Source: Roseibium algicola
GTDB lineage: Bacteria; Pseudomonadota; Alphaproteobacteria; Rhizobiales; Stappiaceae
Direction of reading: 5' to 3'
Assembly: GCF_001999245.1 (NCBI RefSeq)
Contig: NZ_CP019630.1
Location: forward strand, 5,671,001-5,735,000
DNA: 64,000 nucleotides
Part shown: positions 36,544 to 46,527 of the stretch, in pieces
Layout: each line of letters opens with the position of its first letter
Position numbering within the stretch: the stretch's first letter is position 1
The notes under the pieces: model-generated
What the model was told of the DNA's origin: nothing
Databases searched by the model: none
The model's input: the letters and a program-made list of their open reading frames with translations, nothing else
Program-made: the position numbers and the translations under genes

Positions 36544-36969
36544 TCAAACCTGTGACCGTGCTGCTGATCGCTTGGCGCCGTGATACGTCAGCGCCATGCC
36601 GATCATCTGACGGAGCGCATCCTCTGGTAACGGCTGGCCTTGAGTGAAGTGAACGCTTCTATCGCCGCCGAAGACGAGGTCCGGGAACATTGTGCGCCAG
36701 TCAGACACCAGTGAAGATTGACAATTTACAAAGAGAGCAACGTCCCCTGCCCCGGAATTGTCTCGGTCTATCCGGATTGTCGTTCCGGTTTTCGGGCGCT
36801 TCGTCAGATAGCTGGCCTGACCCCATTTCATGGTTTCTTCCAGTTCTCCGATATCGTCGCGCTGCGTCGCCGTCTCGGTGATCAATGACCTGATGGTCAG
36901 CAGTCTTTCGCGGATATCCGCCGGATATCTTTCGAATATCGCAAGGACTTCCGGATTGTCTTTCACCAC
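36544..36969 (-). CDS. DUF1801 domain protein
   Basis: 141 residues, a full-length YdhG/DUF1801 protein: FERYPADIRERLLTIRSLI near the start and the central EETMKWGQASYL. Function unknown; the fold is small, soluble and often single-gene. It converges with the hydroxylase gene, with 20 bases between stops. Confidence 0.85.
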   Translation of the reverse strand: MVKDNPEVLAIFERYPADIRERLLTIRSLITETATQRDDIGELEETMKWGQASYLTKRPKTGTTIRIDRDNSGAGDVALFVNCQSSLVSDWRTMFPDLVFGGDRSVHFTQGQPLPEDALRQMIGMALTYHGAKRSAARSQV

Positions 36970-37008
36970 AAGTCCTCTTGTTGCGACCAGGATGGCTAGC
37001 TTGATCTT

Positions 37009-37965
37009 CTAGCCACCGGTTGGAAGGAAACCGCTCGTCAGCGCCCAGATGAAACCGGTAACGGTGACGATCGACAAGGCCGTGCCTATCAGTACGAAGC
37101 TCGACGCCCGCTGAACATACGTCCCATATTGCTGCGCGATAACAAAGACGTTTGTCGCCGGCGGCAGGCAGGACATCAGAACCGCGGTCGCGATCCAGTT
37201 GGGATCGAAGCCGCCAAGCCAGGTCAGGAGCAGAAAAATCAGGATCGGGTGCAACAGCAACTTCACACCCAGCACCAGCGGCAGTTCCAGCGGTATCCGA
37301 CCGATCGGACGAAGCGCAATGCTGACGCCCATGGCAAAAAGGGCGCAAGGTGCTGCTGCATTGCTGAGATAGCGCAGAAGCGTATCTATCGCTTGAGGTG
37401 GCTTGACCTCCAGCGCGGCGGCGAAGACACCGGCAATCGTTGCCACGATGAAGGGATGGGTGAAGATCCTGACCACAATCTTCTTCAAGGTCCCAAGGAT
37501 CGATTCTTCTTCGGTACCGGCCAATGCCATCATCAGCGGTGCCAGAATGAACATCAGCGCATTGTCAAAGGCCAGGATGAGTGCGGTCGGTACGGTTGCC
37601 TGCTCTCCCAGAACAGCCAGCGTCAACCCCGGCCCCATGTAACCGATGTTGGAATAGGCCCCGGCAATGCCCAGGATCGTGGATTCGCCGATGTTGCCGC
37701 GTGTTGCGACCACACCTATGCAGAAGGAGATCGCGAACACAATGTAGGTCGTGAAGGTCGTGGCGGTAATGTAGGACGCGTTTGCGAGCTCTTCGATCGG
37801 CGTCTCAGACAACAGACGGAAGAAGAGCGCCGGAAGGGCCAGGTAGATCACGAAGAAGTTCATCCAGCTCAGGCCTGCCTCGGGCAGGTTCTTGATCTTG
37901 CCGGCACCGAAGCCGAGAAGGATCAGTCCGAAAAACGGAAGAGCCAGTGAAATGACGTTCTGCAT
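37009..37965 (-). CDS. AEC-family transporter (auxin efflux carrier type)
   Basis: 318 residues with about ten membrane helices in two repeats. The first half contains ALPALFFRLLSETP and the second ends LPPATNVFVIAQQYG, both typical of bacterial AEC permeases that export or exchange small organic acids such as malonate or malate. It lies 39 bases after the DUF1801 gene start on the same strand. Confidence 0.9.
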   Translation of the reverse strand: MQNVISLALPFFGLILLGFGAGKIKNLPEAGLSWMNFFVIYLALPALFFRLLSETPIEELANASYITATTFTTYIVFAISFCIGVVATRGNIGESTILGIAGAYSNIGYMGPGLTLAVLGEQATVPTALILAFDNALMFILAPLMMALAGTEEESILGTLKKIVVRIFTHPFIVATIAGVFAAALEVKPPQAIDTLLRYLSNAAAPCALFAMGVSIALRPIGRIPLELPLVLGVKLLLHPILIFLLLTWLGGFDPNWIATAVLMSCLPPATNVFVIAQQYGTYVQRASSFVLIGTALSIVTVTGFIWALTSGFLPTGG

Positions 37966-38190
37966 TCAAATACCAAAGATGAAGACGACGCGCTGTATCG
38001 CGGTTGGTTGGGTTTGAAGGCGCTTGCATCTTGCGCCTGGCTTGGATATGGACGCGTGACTTGGAGGTCACCTCGGTGATCCGCATTCCAATCAGGTCTG
38101 AGGGCGCATCGCAAGGCCCCAATCAGTCGGACAAGGTCGGAAGTGCCCTCTTTTCAGGACGGGCGGACAACATGAAAGCATTCGGTCGTA

Positions 38191-39156
38191 ATGTCCCGCA
38201 AAAAAAAGCAGCGTAAACACCCGAAGCTCACAGCTGTGCAAAACCGGGTGGAAGGCTTTGCGCTGACGGTAGCCATCTGGCTGTTCCGCCTGATCCCCGT
38301 GGACGTTGCCTCCTATGTCATGGGCGCCTTCTGGCGTCGGCTCGCACCGTTCAATCCCAGACACAAGCGTGCTCTGCGCCACTTGAAGAAGGCCTTTCCG
38401 GGCATGCGGCGCGCGGAACGAGAACTGATTGTGCGTGGAATGTGGGAGAACCTCGGCCGCGTGGCAGCCGAAACTTTCCACATCGACCGGCTTCTGAAAC
38501 AGGACTACCGGTTTGAAGCAGTTGCGGATGAAATCACCGAACAGGTTCTGAACGGCGAGCGTGCCTGTTTGTTCGTTTCATTCCACAGCGCAAACTGGGA
38601 ATTGTGTGTTCAGCCCGCCGTCCGGCGCGGTATCGAGATAACGGGCGTCTATCAGGCTCTGCGCAATCCGGAGGCCGACAAGGCCCTGCAGGCACTGAGG
38701 AAAGACCTCTACAAAGGCGGTCTTTTGTCGAAAAGCCACCAGACCGCTCGCAAGATTCTGGCGACCCTTAAAAGCGGCGGTATCGTCGCGATGATGGGAG
38801 ATCTCAGGGAAACGCGCGGTGTGCAGGTGCCCTTTTTCGACCAGATGGCTTACGCCACTCCGGTCCCGGCTTCGCTCGCCCGGTCCTGCAACGTGCCGAT
38901 TGTTCTCGGCCGGGTCGTGCGCAAGAAAGGTGTGCATTTCCGGATTGAGGCCCAGGCCGTCGAAGTGCCTGTAACGGATGACAGGCAGGCGGATATCGAG
39001 GTCGCAACCGCCAGGATCCACGCAATTTTCGAAAGCTGGATCCGCGAGCACCCCGAACAATGGATGTGGATCCACAAGAAGTGGGCGCCTCCAGGTAAAA
39101 CGTCTGCCCAGAAACAGGCCCGGCGCGCAGCAGCGGCTCGCCTGGAAGGCGATTAA
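38191..39156 (+). CDS. LpxL/HtrB-type acyltransferase
   Basis: 321 residues. The acyltransferase motif HSANWE (H-x4-E, near residue 131) and the C-terminal PEQWMWIHKKW are those of the lipid A late acyltransferases. It would add a secondary acyl chain to lipid A at the inner membrane. The start is basic (MSRKKKQRK) and contains an A8 run in the DNA. The ribosome site is weak; another short frame starts 19 bases upstream. Confidence 0.9.
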   Translation: MSRKKKQRKHPKLTAVQNRVEGFALTVAIWLFRLIPVDVASYVMGAFWRRLAPFNPRHKRALRHLKKAFPGMRRAERELIVRGMWENLGRVAAETFHIDRLLKQDYRFEAVADEITEQVLNGERACLFVSFHSANWELCVQPAVRRGIEITGVYQALRNPEADKALQALRKDLYKGGLLSKSHQTARKILATLKSGGIVAMMGDLRETRGVQVPFFDQMAYATPVPASLARSCNVPIVLGRVVRKKGVHFRIEAQAVEVPVTDDRQADIEVATARIHAIFESWIREHPEQWMWIHKKWAPPGKTSAQKQARRAAAARLEGD

Positions 39157-39238
39157 GCCTGTTCTCCTTTCGGGGTATGGTTGCAGCGCAGCATTGACGT
39201 TATAGCTATTCCTCAAACTGGTGGAGGACAGCTGTTTC

Positions 39239-40279
39239 ATGAAAACCCCAAGCGCATTCTACAAGCCGCTCGCAATCGGCGCGCCGGACCCGTATCGCGA
39301 GCTTCCCGTCTCGCTGGAGCGCATGATCCATTTCGTCCCTCCGCATATTGAAAAGATGCGGTCCAAGGTGCCGGATCTCATCAAGAACGTCGATGTCGTA
39401 CTCGGCAACCTTGAAGATGCAATTCCCGCCGATGCCAAGACCGATGCCCGCAGGGGCTTCATTCAGATGGCGCAGGACAATGAATTCGGAACCACTGGCC
39501 TGTGGACCAGGGTAAATTGCCTCAACAGCCCCTGGTTTCTTGATGACCTTCTTGAAATCGTTCCTGCGGTCGGAGAAAAACTCGACGTGGTGATGCTTCC
39601 CAAGGTGGAAGGCGCCTGGGACATCCATTATCTCGACCAACTGCTTGCGCAGCTTGAAGCCAGGGCCGGTCTTTCCAAGCCGATCATGATCCACGCCATT
39701 CTGGAAACGGCCGAAGGCGTCAAGAACGTCGAAGAGATTGCAGCGGCCAGTCCACGGATGCACGGCATGAGCCTGGGACCGGCAGACCTTGCGGCTTCCC
39801 GCGGAATGAAAACAACACGTGTGGGCGGCGGCCATCCCGACTATGCGGTTCTTTCAGATGCTGACGGCGCAGGTGGCAGAACCGCATATCAGCAGGATCT
39901 CTGGCATTACACGGTCGGAAAGATGGTCGATGCCTGCCTGTCTTACGGCCTGAAGCCCTTCTACGGCCCCTTTGGTGATTTTTCCGATGCGGCAGCCTGC
40001 GAAAGCCAGTTCCGCAATGCATTCCTGATGGGCTGCCTTGGCGCGTGGTCCCTGCATCCGACGCAAATCCAGATCGCGAAGAAGGTTTTCTCTCCGGATC
40101 CGGGCGAAGTCGCCTTTGCCCGCAAGATCCTTGAGGCTATGCCGGATGGAACCGGTGCCGTGATGATCGACGGCAAGATGCAGGATGACGCAACCTGGAA
40201 GCAGGCAAAGGTGATCGTTGACCTTGCAAAACTGGTTGCATCCAAGGACGCGGAACTCGCGGAGGTCTACGGCCTTTAG
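39239..40279 (+). CDS. HpcH/HpaI-type lyase, probable malyl-CoA lyase
   Basis: 346 residues from ATG 39239, with GGAGGA ten bases before it; a GTG at 39221 is inside that ribosome site. It has the citrate lyase beta fold with [11 protein letters not shown] near residue 62, LPKVEGAWD and the ETAEGVKN metal-site region. The best fit is L-malyl-CoA/beta-methylmalyl-CoA lyase, which acts in the ethylmalonyl-CoA pathway and related acetyl-CoA assimilation. No other gene of that pathway is in the window, so the exact substrate is open. Confidence 0.85.
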   Translation: MKTPSAFYKPLAIGAPDPYRELPVSLERMIHFVPPHIEKMRSKVPDLIKNVDVVLGNLEDAIPADAKTDARRGFIQMAQDNEFGTTGLWTRVNCLNSPWFLDDLLEIVPAVGEKLDVVMLPKVEGAWDIHYLDQLLAQLEARAGLSKPIMIHAILETAEGVKNVEEIAAASPRMHGMSLGPADLAASRGMKTTRVGGGHPDYAVLSDADGAGGRTAYQQDLWHYTVGKMVDACLSYGLKPFYGPFGDFSDAAACESQFRNAFLMGCLGAWSLHPTQIQIAKKVFSPDPGEVAFARKILEAMPDGTGAVMIDGKMQDDATWKQAKVIVDLAKLVASKDAELAEVYGL

Positions 40280-40381
40280 ACTTTCGCAAGGCTCGTCGTC
40301 TAAGGTTTAATGTTACAATGCTTGCACGCCGGCTGCCGACACGGTATCCCGGCAGTGCATGCAGTATGCGGACGAGTAACC

Positions 40382-40705
40382 ATGCGAACGGCAAAATTCA
40401 GAATTGGCCAGGTCGTCCGGCACCGGATCTACCCCTTCCGTGGCGTTATTTTCGATGTCGATCCGACCTTCAGCAATACGGAAGAATGGTGGAACGCCAT
40501 CCCGGAGGACGTGCGTCCTTTGCGCGACCAGCCGTTCTATCATCTCCTCGCCGAGAACGAGGAGACTGAATATGTGGCCTATGTCAGCGAACAGAACCTG
40601 GAAGCGGATATGACCGGTGAACCGGTGCGCCATCCGCAGGTTGAAGAGATTTTCGAAGAACAGACGGACGGCTCATATCTGCCGCGCAGCGTAGAGATCC
40701 ACTAA
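40382..40705 (+). CDS. hspQ: Heat shock protein HspQ
   Basis: 107 residues from ATG 40382 (MRTAKFRIGQVVRHRIYPFR). The whole length matches HspQ/YccV, including GVIFDVDPTFSNTEEWW and QPFYHLLAEN. In Escherichia coli it binds hemimethylated DNA and acts as an adaptor for Lon. An upstream in-frame start at 40310 adds a segment unlike the family. Confidence 0.93.
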   Translation: MRTAKFRIGQVVRHRIYPFRGVIFDVDPTFSNTEEWWNAIPEDVRPLRDQPFYHLLAENEETEYVAYVSEQNLEADMTGEPVRHPQVEEIFEEQTDGSYLPRSVEIH

Positions 40706-40754
40706 TCGTCCCAATTCCCGGCGATTTTCAGTCTTGATCTTCAAATACAAAAAA

Positions 40755-40786
40755 AAGGCCGGAACTTTCACAGTTCCGGCCTTCTT
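40755..40786. terminator. Two-way terminator between hspQ and ialB
   Basis: AAGGCCGGAAC (40755-40765) pairs perfectly with GTTCCGGCCTT (40773-40783). CTTC follows on the plus side and an A8 run lies on the other side, giving a T run for leftward transcripts. It fits the end of both converging genes. Confidence 0.9.
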
Positions 40787-40807
40787 CATTTCTGGCAAAG
40801 CAGCCTG

Positions 40808-41419
40808 TTACTGGCTTTGCTTCTGAGCGTCGATCAGCTTCTGACGCGCTTCGTCAGCGCGCTTCTGCAATTCGCTCTGCAGTTCTTCCTGACGCTTTTG
40901 CAGCTCGGCAATGTTCATCGGCTCGCCGTCGTAAACCTTGGTGAAGCCGATCAGGGTCATCTTGAAGACGATTTCCTTGGCTTGCTGGTTATACGGCGCC
41001 ACAATCACCTCACCGCCCTGCTTCATGGTGTTGATGAACGAGTCATCAATCGCCAGTTCTGCGTAGCAGGCATTGGGTGCGCAGATGCTGTACTTGCCCT
41101 GTACGGGCTTGCCATCATCGATCTGGATACGCACACCCGGCTGGATAAGAACGCCGGTCGGTACAGCGACCAGCAGTTTCTTGCGGGCTTCGCCCTCAGT
41201 TTCCTGAATAGCAATGTTACTCAGGAACTGTCCGGTATTTGTGCGCAATTCAATCGAAATAAAGCAGATTTCCTTCTGCGTGTTCGGATTGGTGTTACAC
41301 GCTTTCGTCCATGGGCTTTTTTCTTCCTGGGCGATTGCGGGTGCACCTGCAAAAGAAGATAGGGCTACGAACGCACCTACTGCACATCCGAACAATCCTC
41401 TTTTCAAAACACTCGTCAT
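40808..41419 (-). CDS. IalB-family secreted protein
   Basis: 203 residues from ATG 41419 (MTSVLKRGLFG). A Sec signal peptide ends AIA-QEE. The mature domain is of the invasion-associated locus B family (SPWTKACN, then GVLIQPGVRIQIDDGKPVQGKYSIC with paired cysteines). The last 35 residues are a charged coiled coil (AELQKRQEELQSELQKR). In Bartonella the family is linked to entry into red cells; in free-living relatives the role is unknown. Confidence 0.9.
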   Translation of the reverse strand: MTSVLKRGLFGCAVGAFVALSSFAGAPAIAQEEKSPWTKACNTNPNTQKEICFISIELRTNTGQFLSNIAIQETEGEARKKLLVAVPTGVLIQPGVRIQIDDGKPVQGKYSICAPNACYAELAIDDSFINTMKQGGEVIVAPYNQQAKEIVFKMTLIGFTKVYDGEPMNIAELQKRQEELQSELQKRADEARQKLIDAQKQSQ

Positions 41420-41684
41420 CGATACGTCCTCAATCGTGCGTGTACGAAACTTTCGCGTTGTTCTGAGCCATTCCGGAACCAACCGCAAGGCCCGTAACGA
41501 CATTCAAACCGTGAAACCATGGTAAGACACTTAATTTGGGCGAGAGGGTGGCCGATTTGCAACGCACCCCTGTCAGCGAATTGAAACCTGAATATCTTGC
41601 GGTTTGTTGCTTGTCCCGGGCGCGTCCGTGGGAACCCTGTGCTACTGTAATCGCTGAGAATCAACAGAATCTCCGGCGGTGGTG

Positions 41685-43556
41685 ATGCGTAGTTCGATAG
41701 TTTCCGGTCTTCTTTTTCATGCCGGCAAGGCGATCGGTTTGGCAACCTCGTCTGCATGCCTGCTTGCCTTGACAATCAGCCTGCCCGCCAGCGCGGACGA
41801 TGAAAACGTCCCCTGGACGCATGCAATCGCCATGCACGGGACACCTGCACTTGGACCTGACGAACCATTTCCCTATGCCAACCCCGATGCGCCCAAGGGC
41901 GGCACAATCACGCTTGGTGTACAGGGAACCTTCGACAGCCTGAATTCCTTCATTGTACAGGGTGGCTGGACCTCGGCACGTGGAATGCGCGAACGCGAAT
42001 TCGGCAACAACATTCTGGAAAGCCTGATGGTCCGCTCCTATGCAGAACCCTTTTCCCTTTACGGTCTTCTGGCGCAACGTGTGCGCATGCCGGACAGCCG
42101 GGAGTGGATCGAGTTCGAGCTTAATCCGGATGCAAGGTTTTCCGACGGGACGCCAGTCACAGTCGATGATGTCATCTTTTCTCTGGAAGTGATCCGCGAC
42201 AAGGGGCGCCCGCCCTATCGAAACTGGTATGCAGCTATCACCGAAAAACAGGTCACCGCACCGAACCGGTTGAAGCTGGTATTCGAAAACGGTGAAAACC
42301 GCGAACTGCCGCTGTTGATCGCGTTGGCTCCAATTTATTCCAAGGCAGCCACGGACGCGGAGAATTTCGACAAATCGTCGTTGAACCCGCCGACCGGCAC
42401 AGGGCCGTACACCTTCAAGACGATCGAGCCAGGCAGGCTCGTCGTTTATGAGAAGAACCCGGACTATTGGGCCAAGGACCTGCCTGTCAAAGCCGGTTTC
42501 GACAATTTCGACGAGATCCGGGTAGAATATTTCCGCGACGAGACGACCTTGCAGGAATCCTTCAAGAAGGGTCTGGTCCAGGCGTTGCAGTTCCGGGATC
42601 CTGCCCGTTGGGCAACGGGGCTTGATTTTCCGGCAGTGAAAAATGGCGATGTTCTCAAGCGGGCAATTCCGCTCGGGATTCCCGCCGCCATGCAGGGCAT
42701 CGCATTCAACACCCGCAAAGACCAGTTCTCCGACCCGGCCGTGCGCAAGGCCTTGCGCATGCTTTTCGATTTTGAATGGGTAAACCGCAATCTCTATTAC
42801 GGACTTTACACGCGCACGGCAGGGTACTGGGACAATTCCGAGCTTTCATCGGTTGGCCGTCCGGCAAGCGACCGGGAAAAGGAATTGCTGGCTCCCTTCC
42901 CTGACGCCGTCGATCCCGAGGTTATGGACGGCACATGGCGTCCGGCGGAAGCGGACGGTTCAGGACGTGACAGAAAGGTGCTGCGGGCAGCGCTGGAAGC
43001 CTTCGGCGAGGCCGGTTACAGCCTCAAGGACGGAAAACTCCTGCACTCCGAAAACGGCAATCAGCTTTCCTTTGAAATTCTTGCCAAGAATGAGGACGAA
43101 GAAAAGCTGGCTCTCGCCTATATCCGTACTCTTGAGTTGCTCGGCGTATCCGCAAGCGTACGCAGTGTAGATCCGACGCAATTCGAAGACCGCAGGACGA
43201 AACGCGAGTTTGATATGGTGTTCAACACCTGGTTCTCCTCGCTGTCCCCTGGCGCTGAGCAATATGGACGCTGGTCGTCAAAAGCAGCGGAAACGGAAGG
43301 ATCCTTCAACTTTGTGGGCGCACATGAACCGGCGATCGATGCGATGATCGACGAGATTGTCGGTGCAAGGAGCCGCGACGAATTCGTGGCTGCCGTTCGC
43401 GCATTCGACCGCGTTCTGATTTCGGGAGCCTACGCAGTCCCGCTTTATCATGTCGCGGACGATTGGGTGGCGCACTGGAAGCAGATCGTTCCGCCGCAAA
43501 ACGAGTCGCTCTACGGCCACGAGTACGACACCTGGTGGTCGGCCACGGCGCAATAA
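41685..43556 (+). CDS. Family 5 extracellular solute-binding protein (YejA-like)
   Basis: 623 residues with a signal peptide ending ASA-DDE. The mature part is an oligopeptide-type binding protein: YPYANPDAPKGG-like start (PYANPDAPKGGTITLG), PPTGTGPYTF and the C-terminal GHEYDTWW. The length and start motif place it with YejA-type peptide binding proteins. No permease or ATPase gene follows; the next genes are an AMP-binding protein and a receiver protein. Confidence 0.9.
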   Translation: MRSSIVSGLLFHAGKAIGLATSSACLLALTISLPASADDENVPWTHAIAMHGTPALGPDEPFPYANPDAPKGGTITLGVQGTFDSLNSFIVQGGWTSARGMREREFGNNILESLMVRSYAEPFSLYGLLAQRVRMPDSREWIEFELNPDARFSDGTPVTVDDVIFSLEVIRDKGRPPYRNWYAAITEKQVTAPNRLKLVFENGENRELPLLIALAPIYSKAATDAENFDKSSLNPPTGTGPYTFKTIEPGRLVVYEKNPDYWAKDLPVKAGFDNFDEIRVEYFRDETTLQESFKKGLVQALQFRDPARWATGLDFPAVKNGDVLKRAIPLGIPAAMQGIAFNTRKDQFSDPAVRKALRMLFDFEWVNRNLYYGLYTRTAGYWDNSELSSVGRPASDREKELLAPFPDAVDPEVMDGTWRPAEADGSGRDRKVLRAALEAFGEAGYSLKDGKLLHSENGNQLSFEILAKNEDEEKLALAYIRTLELLGVSASVRSVDPTQFEDRRTKREFDMVFNTWFSSLSPGAEQYGRWSSKAAETEGSFNFVGAHEPAIDAMIDEIVGARSRDEFVAAVRAFDRVLISGAYAVPLYHVADDWVAHWKQIVPPQNESLYGHEYDTWWSATAQ

Positions 43557-43580
43557 TCGGACCAATGGACGAAAAACAAG

Positions 43581-45212
43581 ATGAAAGCCACGCCTGAAAG
43601 CCTGTCCACGGAGTATCATGAGAGCGGAGCCTGGTCCGATGTGCCGCTTGATGAAATGTTCCGCAAGACAGCCGCAGAACACCCCGACCGGCTTGCGCTG
43701 GTTGATGCTCCCGACAGGGCTACCTGGACAGGTGGTGCTCCCCGAGCGTTGAGTTATGCCGAAGCCGATCGGGAAATTGATCGTCTTGCCGCTTTCTACA
43801 CCACCGTCGGGCTGTCATCCGACCATGTCGTCGGTGTGCAGGCTCCCAACACAGTCGATACCGTAATCGCGATCCTGGCAGCCCTGCGAGCAGATCTGAT
43901 CATTTCTCCCTTGCCATTGCACTGGCGGCAGAAGAACGTTCTGGAAGCCTTGAACTCCATAGGCGCCAAGGGATTTGTCGCGGCTGACCGGGTAGAAACA
44001 CGCGAGGTTGGTGTTGCCGCACGCGATGTTGCTGCAGACCTGTTCTCGTTGCGGTTTGTTTTCGGCCTAGGCAAGGACGTTCCCGATGGTTTGATCGAAT
44101 TGGGGCCGATGCTTGCCGAAATGGGTGACGATCTGAAGTTCACTCCGAGTGAGCGCCCTGATCCGGCTGACCACACTGCGACCATCTGCTGGAGCCGAAG
44201 CGGAGAGGAAAACGTTCCGGTTACACGCTGCCATAACCATTGGGTATCGGTCGCACATATGATCGTACAGGAAGCTCATGTGCGCGATGCCAGCGTGATG
44301 GTCCTCCCCTATTCGCTCAGCGGCTTGACCGGCCTGGGCGGAGGACTGGTTCCGTGGTTGCTGACCGGCGGCACCTTGCATCTGCACCACCCGACTTCAC
44401 TTGCCAATCTCGCTGCTCATGCCAACGAAGTTCAGGCGGATATCGTCATGACACCCGGGCCGCTGGCACAGACGCTCGACCGTAAACTTGAAAACACCAA
44501 GACGACGCTACTTGCAGCCTGGAATATTGCGGCCCCGCACCCGACGACTTTCGTTGCGAGGCGCCGTCTGATCGATCTTCACATCGCTGACGAATTCGCA
44601 CTCGTTGCCAAGGCGCGAGGTCCCTCGGCGAAGATGAAGGCCACCGCGCTGGGAAAGCATAGCGGGCCGATAGGGTGTGAAAGCGGGCCAGCCCTTCTCG
44701 AGATTGCGGTCACCGACGAGGTAGATACGCAAGCTCCAACGCTTCTGGTGAAGGGACCAATGGTTCCCGATGTCGGGTGGCGAACCATCAATGGTGACCA
44801 GCGGCGCGTCCGCTGGGAAGGAACCGGTTTTCTGAATACCAACATCAAGGTTGAACTGACGGATGGCGGCATCGCAGGTTTCGGTATCCCGGGCCACTAT
44901 GCCCTTGGCACCGGCAACCTTGAAACGGTGGATGTTGTCTACGCAGGGTACCCGGGCGTCAAGGAAGCTGCTGCCTTCATAGTGGAAGATCCTCTCCTCG
45001 GAGCCAGGATGTACGCAGCGCTTGTACCCGAGGCCGGGAACGTTCCAGATGCTGGTGCCTTTTTCGCGTATCTGGATGCCGAAGGCGTGGACCTTGCCAA
45101 GATCCCCCATCGTGTGTTGATTTTACAGTCTCTGCCGCGGAACGAGGATGGAACCATCAGCCGGGAACGGCTGACCATGCGGACACAGCGATTGCCTGCT
45201 GCCGTGGCGTAG
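43581..45212 (+). CDS. Degenerate AMP-binding (ANL superfamily) protein
   Basis: 543 residues with the acyl-CoA synthetase fold. The phosphate-binding loop normally YTSGTTG is CWSRSGEEN here, and the C-terminal lysine that forms the adenylate is missing: the motif reads LPRNEDGTISRE with no Lys after Gly. The N-terminal half is family-like (RALSYAEADREIDRLA, VGVQAPNTVDTVIAILA). It probably does not make adenylates and may bind a ligand or act as a scaffold. It lies 24 bases after the binding-protein gene and 13 before the receiver gene. Confidence 0.8.
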   Translation: MKATPESLSTEYHESGAWSDVPLDEMFRKTAAEHPDRLALVDAPDRATWTGGAPRALSYAEADREIDRLAAFYTTVGLSSDHVVGVQAPNTVDTVIAILAALRADLIISPLPLHWRQKNVLEALNSIGAKGFVAADRVETREVGVAARDVAADLFSLRFVFGLGKDVPDGLIELGPMLAEMGDDLKFTPSERPDPADHTATICWSRSGEENVPVTRCHNHWVSVAHMIVQEAHVRDASVMVLPYSLSGLTGLGGGLVPWLLTGGTLHLHHPTSLANLAAHANEVQADIVMTPGPLAQTLDRKLENTKTTLLAAWNIAAPHPTTFVARRRLIDLHIADEFALVAKARGPSAKMKATALGKHSGPIGCESGPALLEIAVTDEVDTQAPTLLVKGPMVPDVGWRTINGDQRRVRWEGTGFLNTNIKVELTDGGIAGFGIPGHYALGTGNLETVDVVYAGYPGVKEAAAFIVEDPLLGARMYAALVPEAGNVPDAGAFFAYLDAEGVDLAKIPHRVLILQSLPRNEDGTISRERLTMRTQRLPAAVA

Positions 45213-45225
45213 GTGGGGATAAGGA

Positions 45226-46407
45226 ATGGATGTTGAAACCTCGCTTTCCTGGCGCGGCCCGTATTGGTATGCGGGACGTCGGCCAAGGCGGAGCAGCAAT
45301 GGTGATGCGCCAGAAGATTTAGACGTGTCACTTATCAGCATGTTCGACCGTCGCAGCAAGCTGCCCATGGCGCTGCCTGCAGCGATCGTGGTTGATATCA
45401 GCATCCTGGAAGACGACCGGAGAGACGAATTCTTTTCCTGGCTGCTTCCGCAAATCAGACTCCTGGCAAGTGAAGTCCCTTTCTACATCCTCACCGGCAG
45501 CGACGATATTCTGCCCCCCGGTCTGCAACCGACTGCAATCATCGACAAGGTCGTTCCCGATGAAGTCCTGCTGATGTTGATATGCATTCATCAGCGCGCA
45601 TTGCTTCGGTCAGAGGAAGCCCAACTTCGCAGACGAATTTTTGGCAGGATTCCAGGTTTCGGGAGCGCTCCGCATCATTCAGGAACCAGCAGCCTGCTTG
45701 TCGTTGGCCTGAGCGGTCGGTTTCTGGAATGGCAGGACGCCAGTGAAGAAAAGGTCGAGGTTGTCGGTGCATTCGACGGCAGCATGGCCGTCGAATTCAT
45801 GTCCAAGCGCGCATTTGACGCCGTGGTCATTGATGCGCCCTTTGAAGATGCCGTCGACTATATGCAGCAGATCCGCAGGGATGCCCGCTTCGCGGGGTTG
45901 CCGGTTCTGGCTGTCTGTGAGCGCGAGGAAGATCTCGTTCAACTGTTCCGAAACGGAGCTTCGGACGTGCTGGTTGGAGAAAACCGCAAGGAAACCCTCG
46001 CCCGCCGACTCAACTCCGCCACCCGCTTTGGCAAAAGGCGCCGTCTTGCAGACAGGGTGCTTGCGGAAAGCCACATGTGGTTGCGCCAGCAGATCCATCA
46101 GGGCGGGCTTGGCGTTGATGAATATACGAATTATCTCGAAGCCTGTAGCAATGGCCTTGCGGCGCGCGGCCTTGATCTTTGGGAAATGAGGCTTCAGCCT
46201 GAAAACTTCGGCATTGCGGTCACTTCCGCTGAAGAACTTGAAGACATCAACACGACCTTGCTGTCCATCGCGGACGCCACGAGCCGGGACGAGGATCTTG
46301 TTTGCCTGGTGAAGGACTTCGGGCCGGTTGCCGTCTTGAAGAACGAGGCTGGCACGACAAGGCTGCAGAAGCGGATCAGCTCGATCCTCACACACACTGT
46401 TCTGTGA
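45226..46407 (+). CDS. Degenerate receiver/GGDEF-like response regulator
   Basis: 393 residues. Residues about 45-125 and 150-265 look like two receiver folds. The second keeps an Asp at the phosphorylation position (AVVIDAPFED) but its acidic pair is replaced (LLVVGLSG), so normal phosphorylation is doubtful. The C-terminal 110 residues (LEACSNGLAARGLDLWEMRL, then SIADATSRDEDLVCLV) resemble a GGDEF domain without the motif. The layout recalls PleD/PopA. It follows the AMP-binding gene by 13 bases with a good GGATAAGGA site. Confidence 0.75.
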   Translation: MDVETSLSWRGPYWYAGRRPRRSSNGDAPEDLDVSLISMFDRRSKLPMALPAAIVVDISILEDDRRDEFFSWLLPQIRLLASEVPFYILTGSDDILPPGLQPTAIIDKVVPDEVLLMLICIHQRALLRSEEAQLRRRIFGRIPGFGSAPHHSGTSSLLVVGLSGRFLEWQDASEEKVEVVGAFDGSMAVEFMSKRAFDAVVIDAPFEDAVDYMQQIRRDARFAGLPVLAVCEREEDLVQLFRNGASDVLVGENRKETLARRLNSATRFGKRRRLADRVLAESHMWLRQQIHQGGLGVDEYTNYLEACSNGLAARGLDLWEMRLQPENFGIAVTSAEELEDINTTLLSIADATSRDEDLVCLVKDFGPVAVLKNEAGTTRLQKRISSILTHTVL

Positions 46408-46527
46408 ACAGACGCTGGTCTGTATGCGTCTTTTGTCTATTGCCTTAACACTGCCGCGAATTTGGGGTTGGCATATTTGTCAGAGTCTTTAGCCTGACAA
46501 AAATATCTCCAACGTTCTGGATGTCCG

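Noticed and set aside
38172..38216. Short frame starting before the acyltransferase gene and running into an A8 run
   Set aside because: Programmed slippage into the acyltransferase frame is possible in principle, but the downstream start gives a full-length family member without it.
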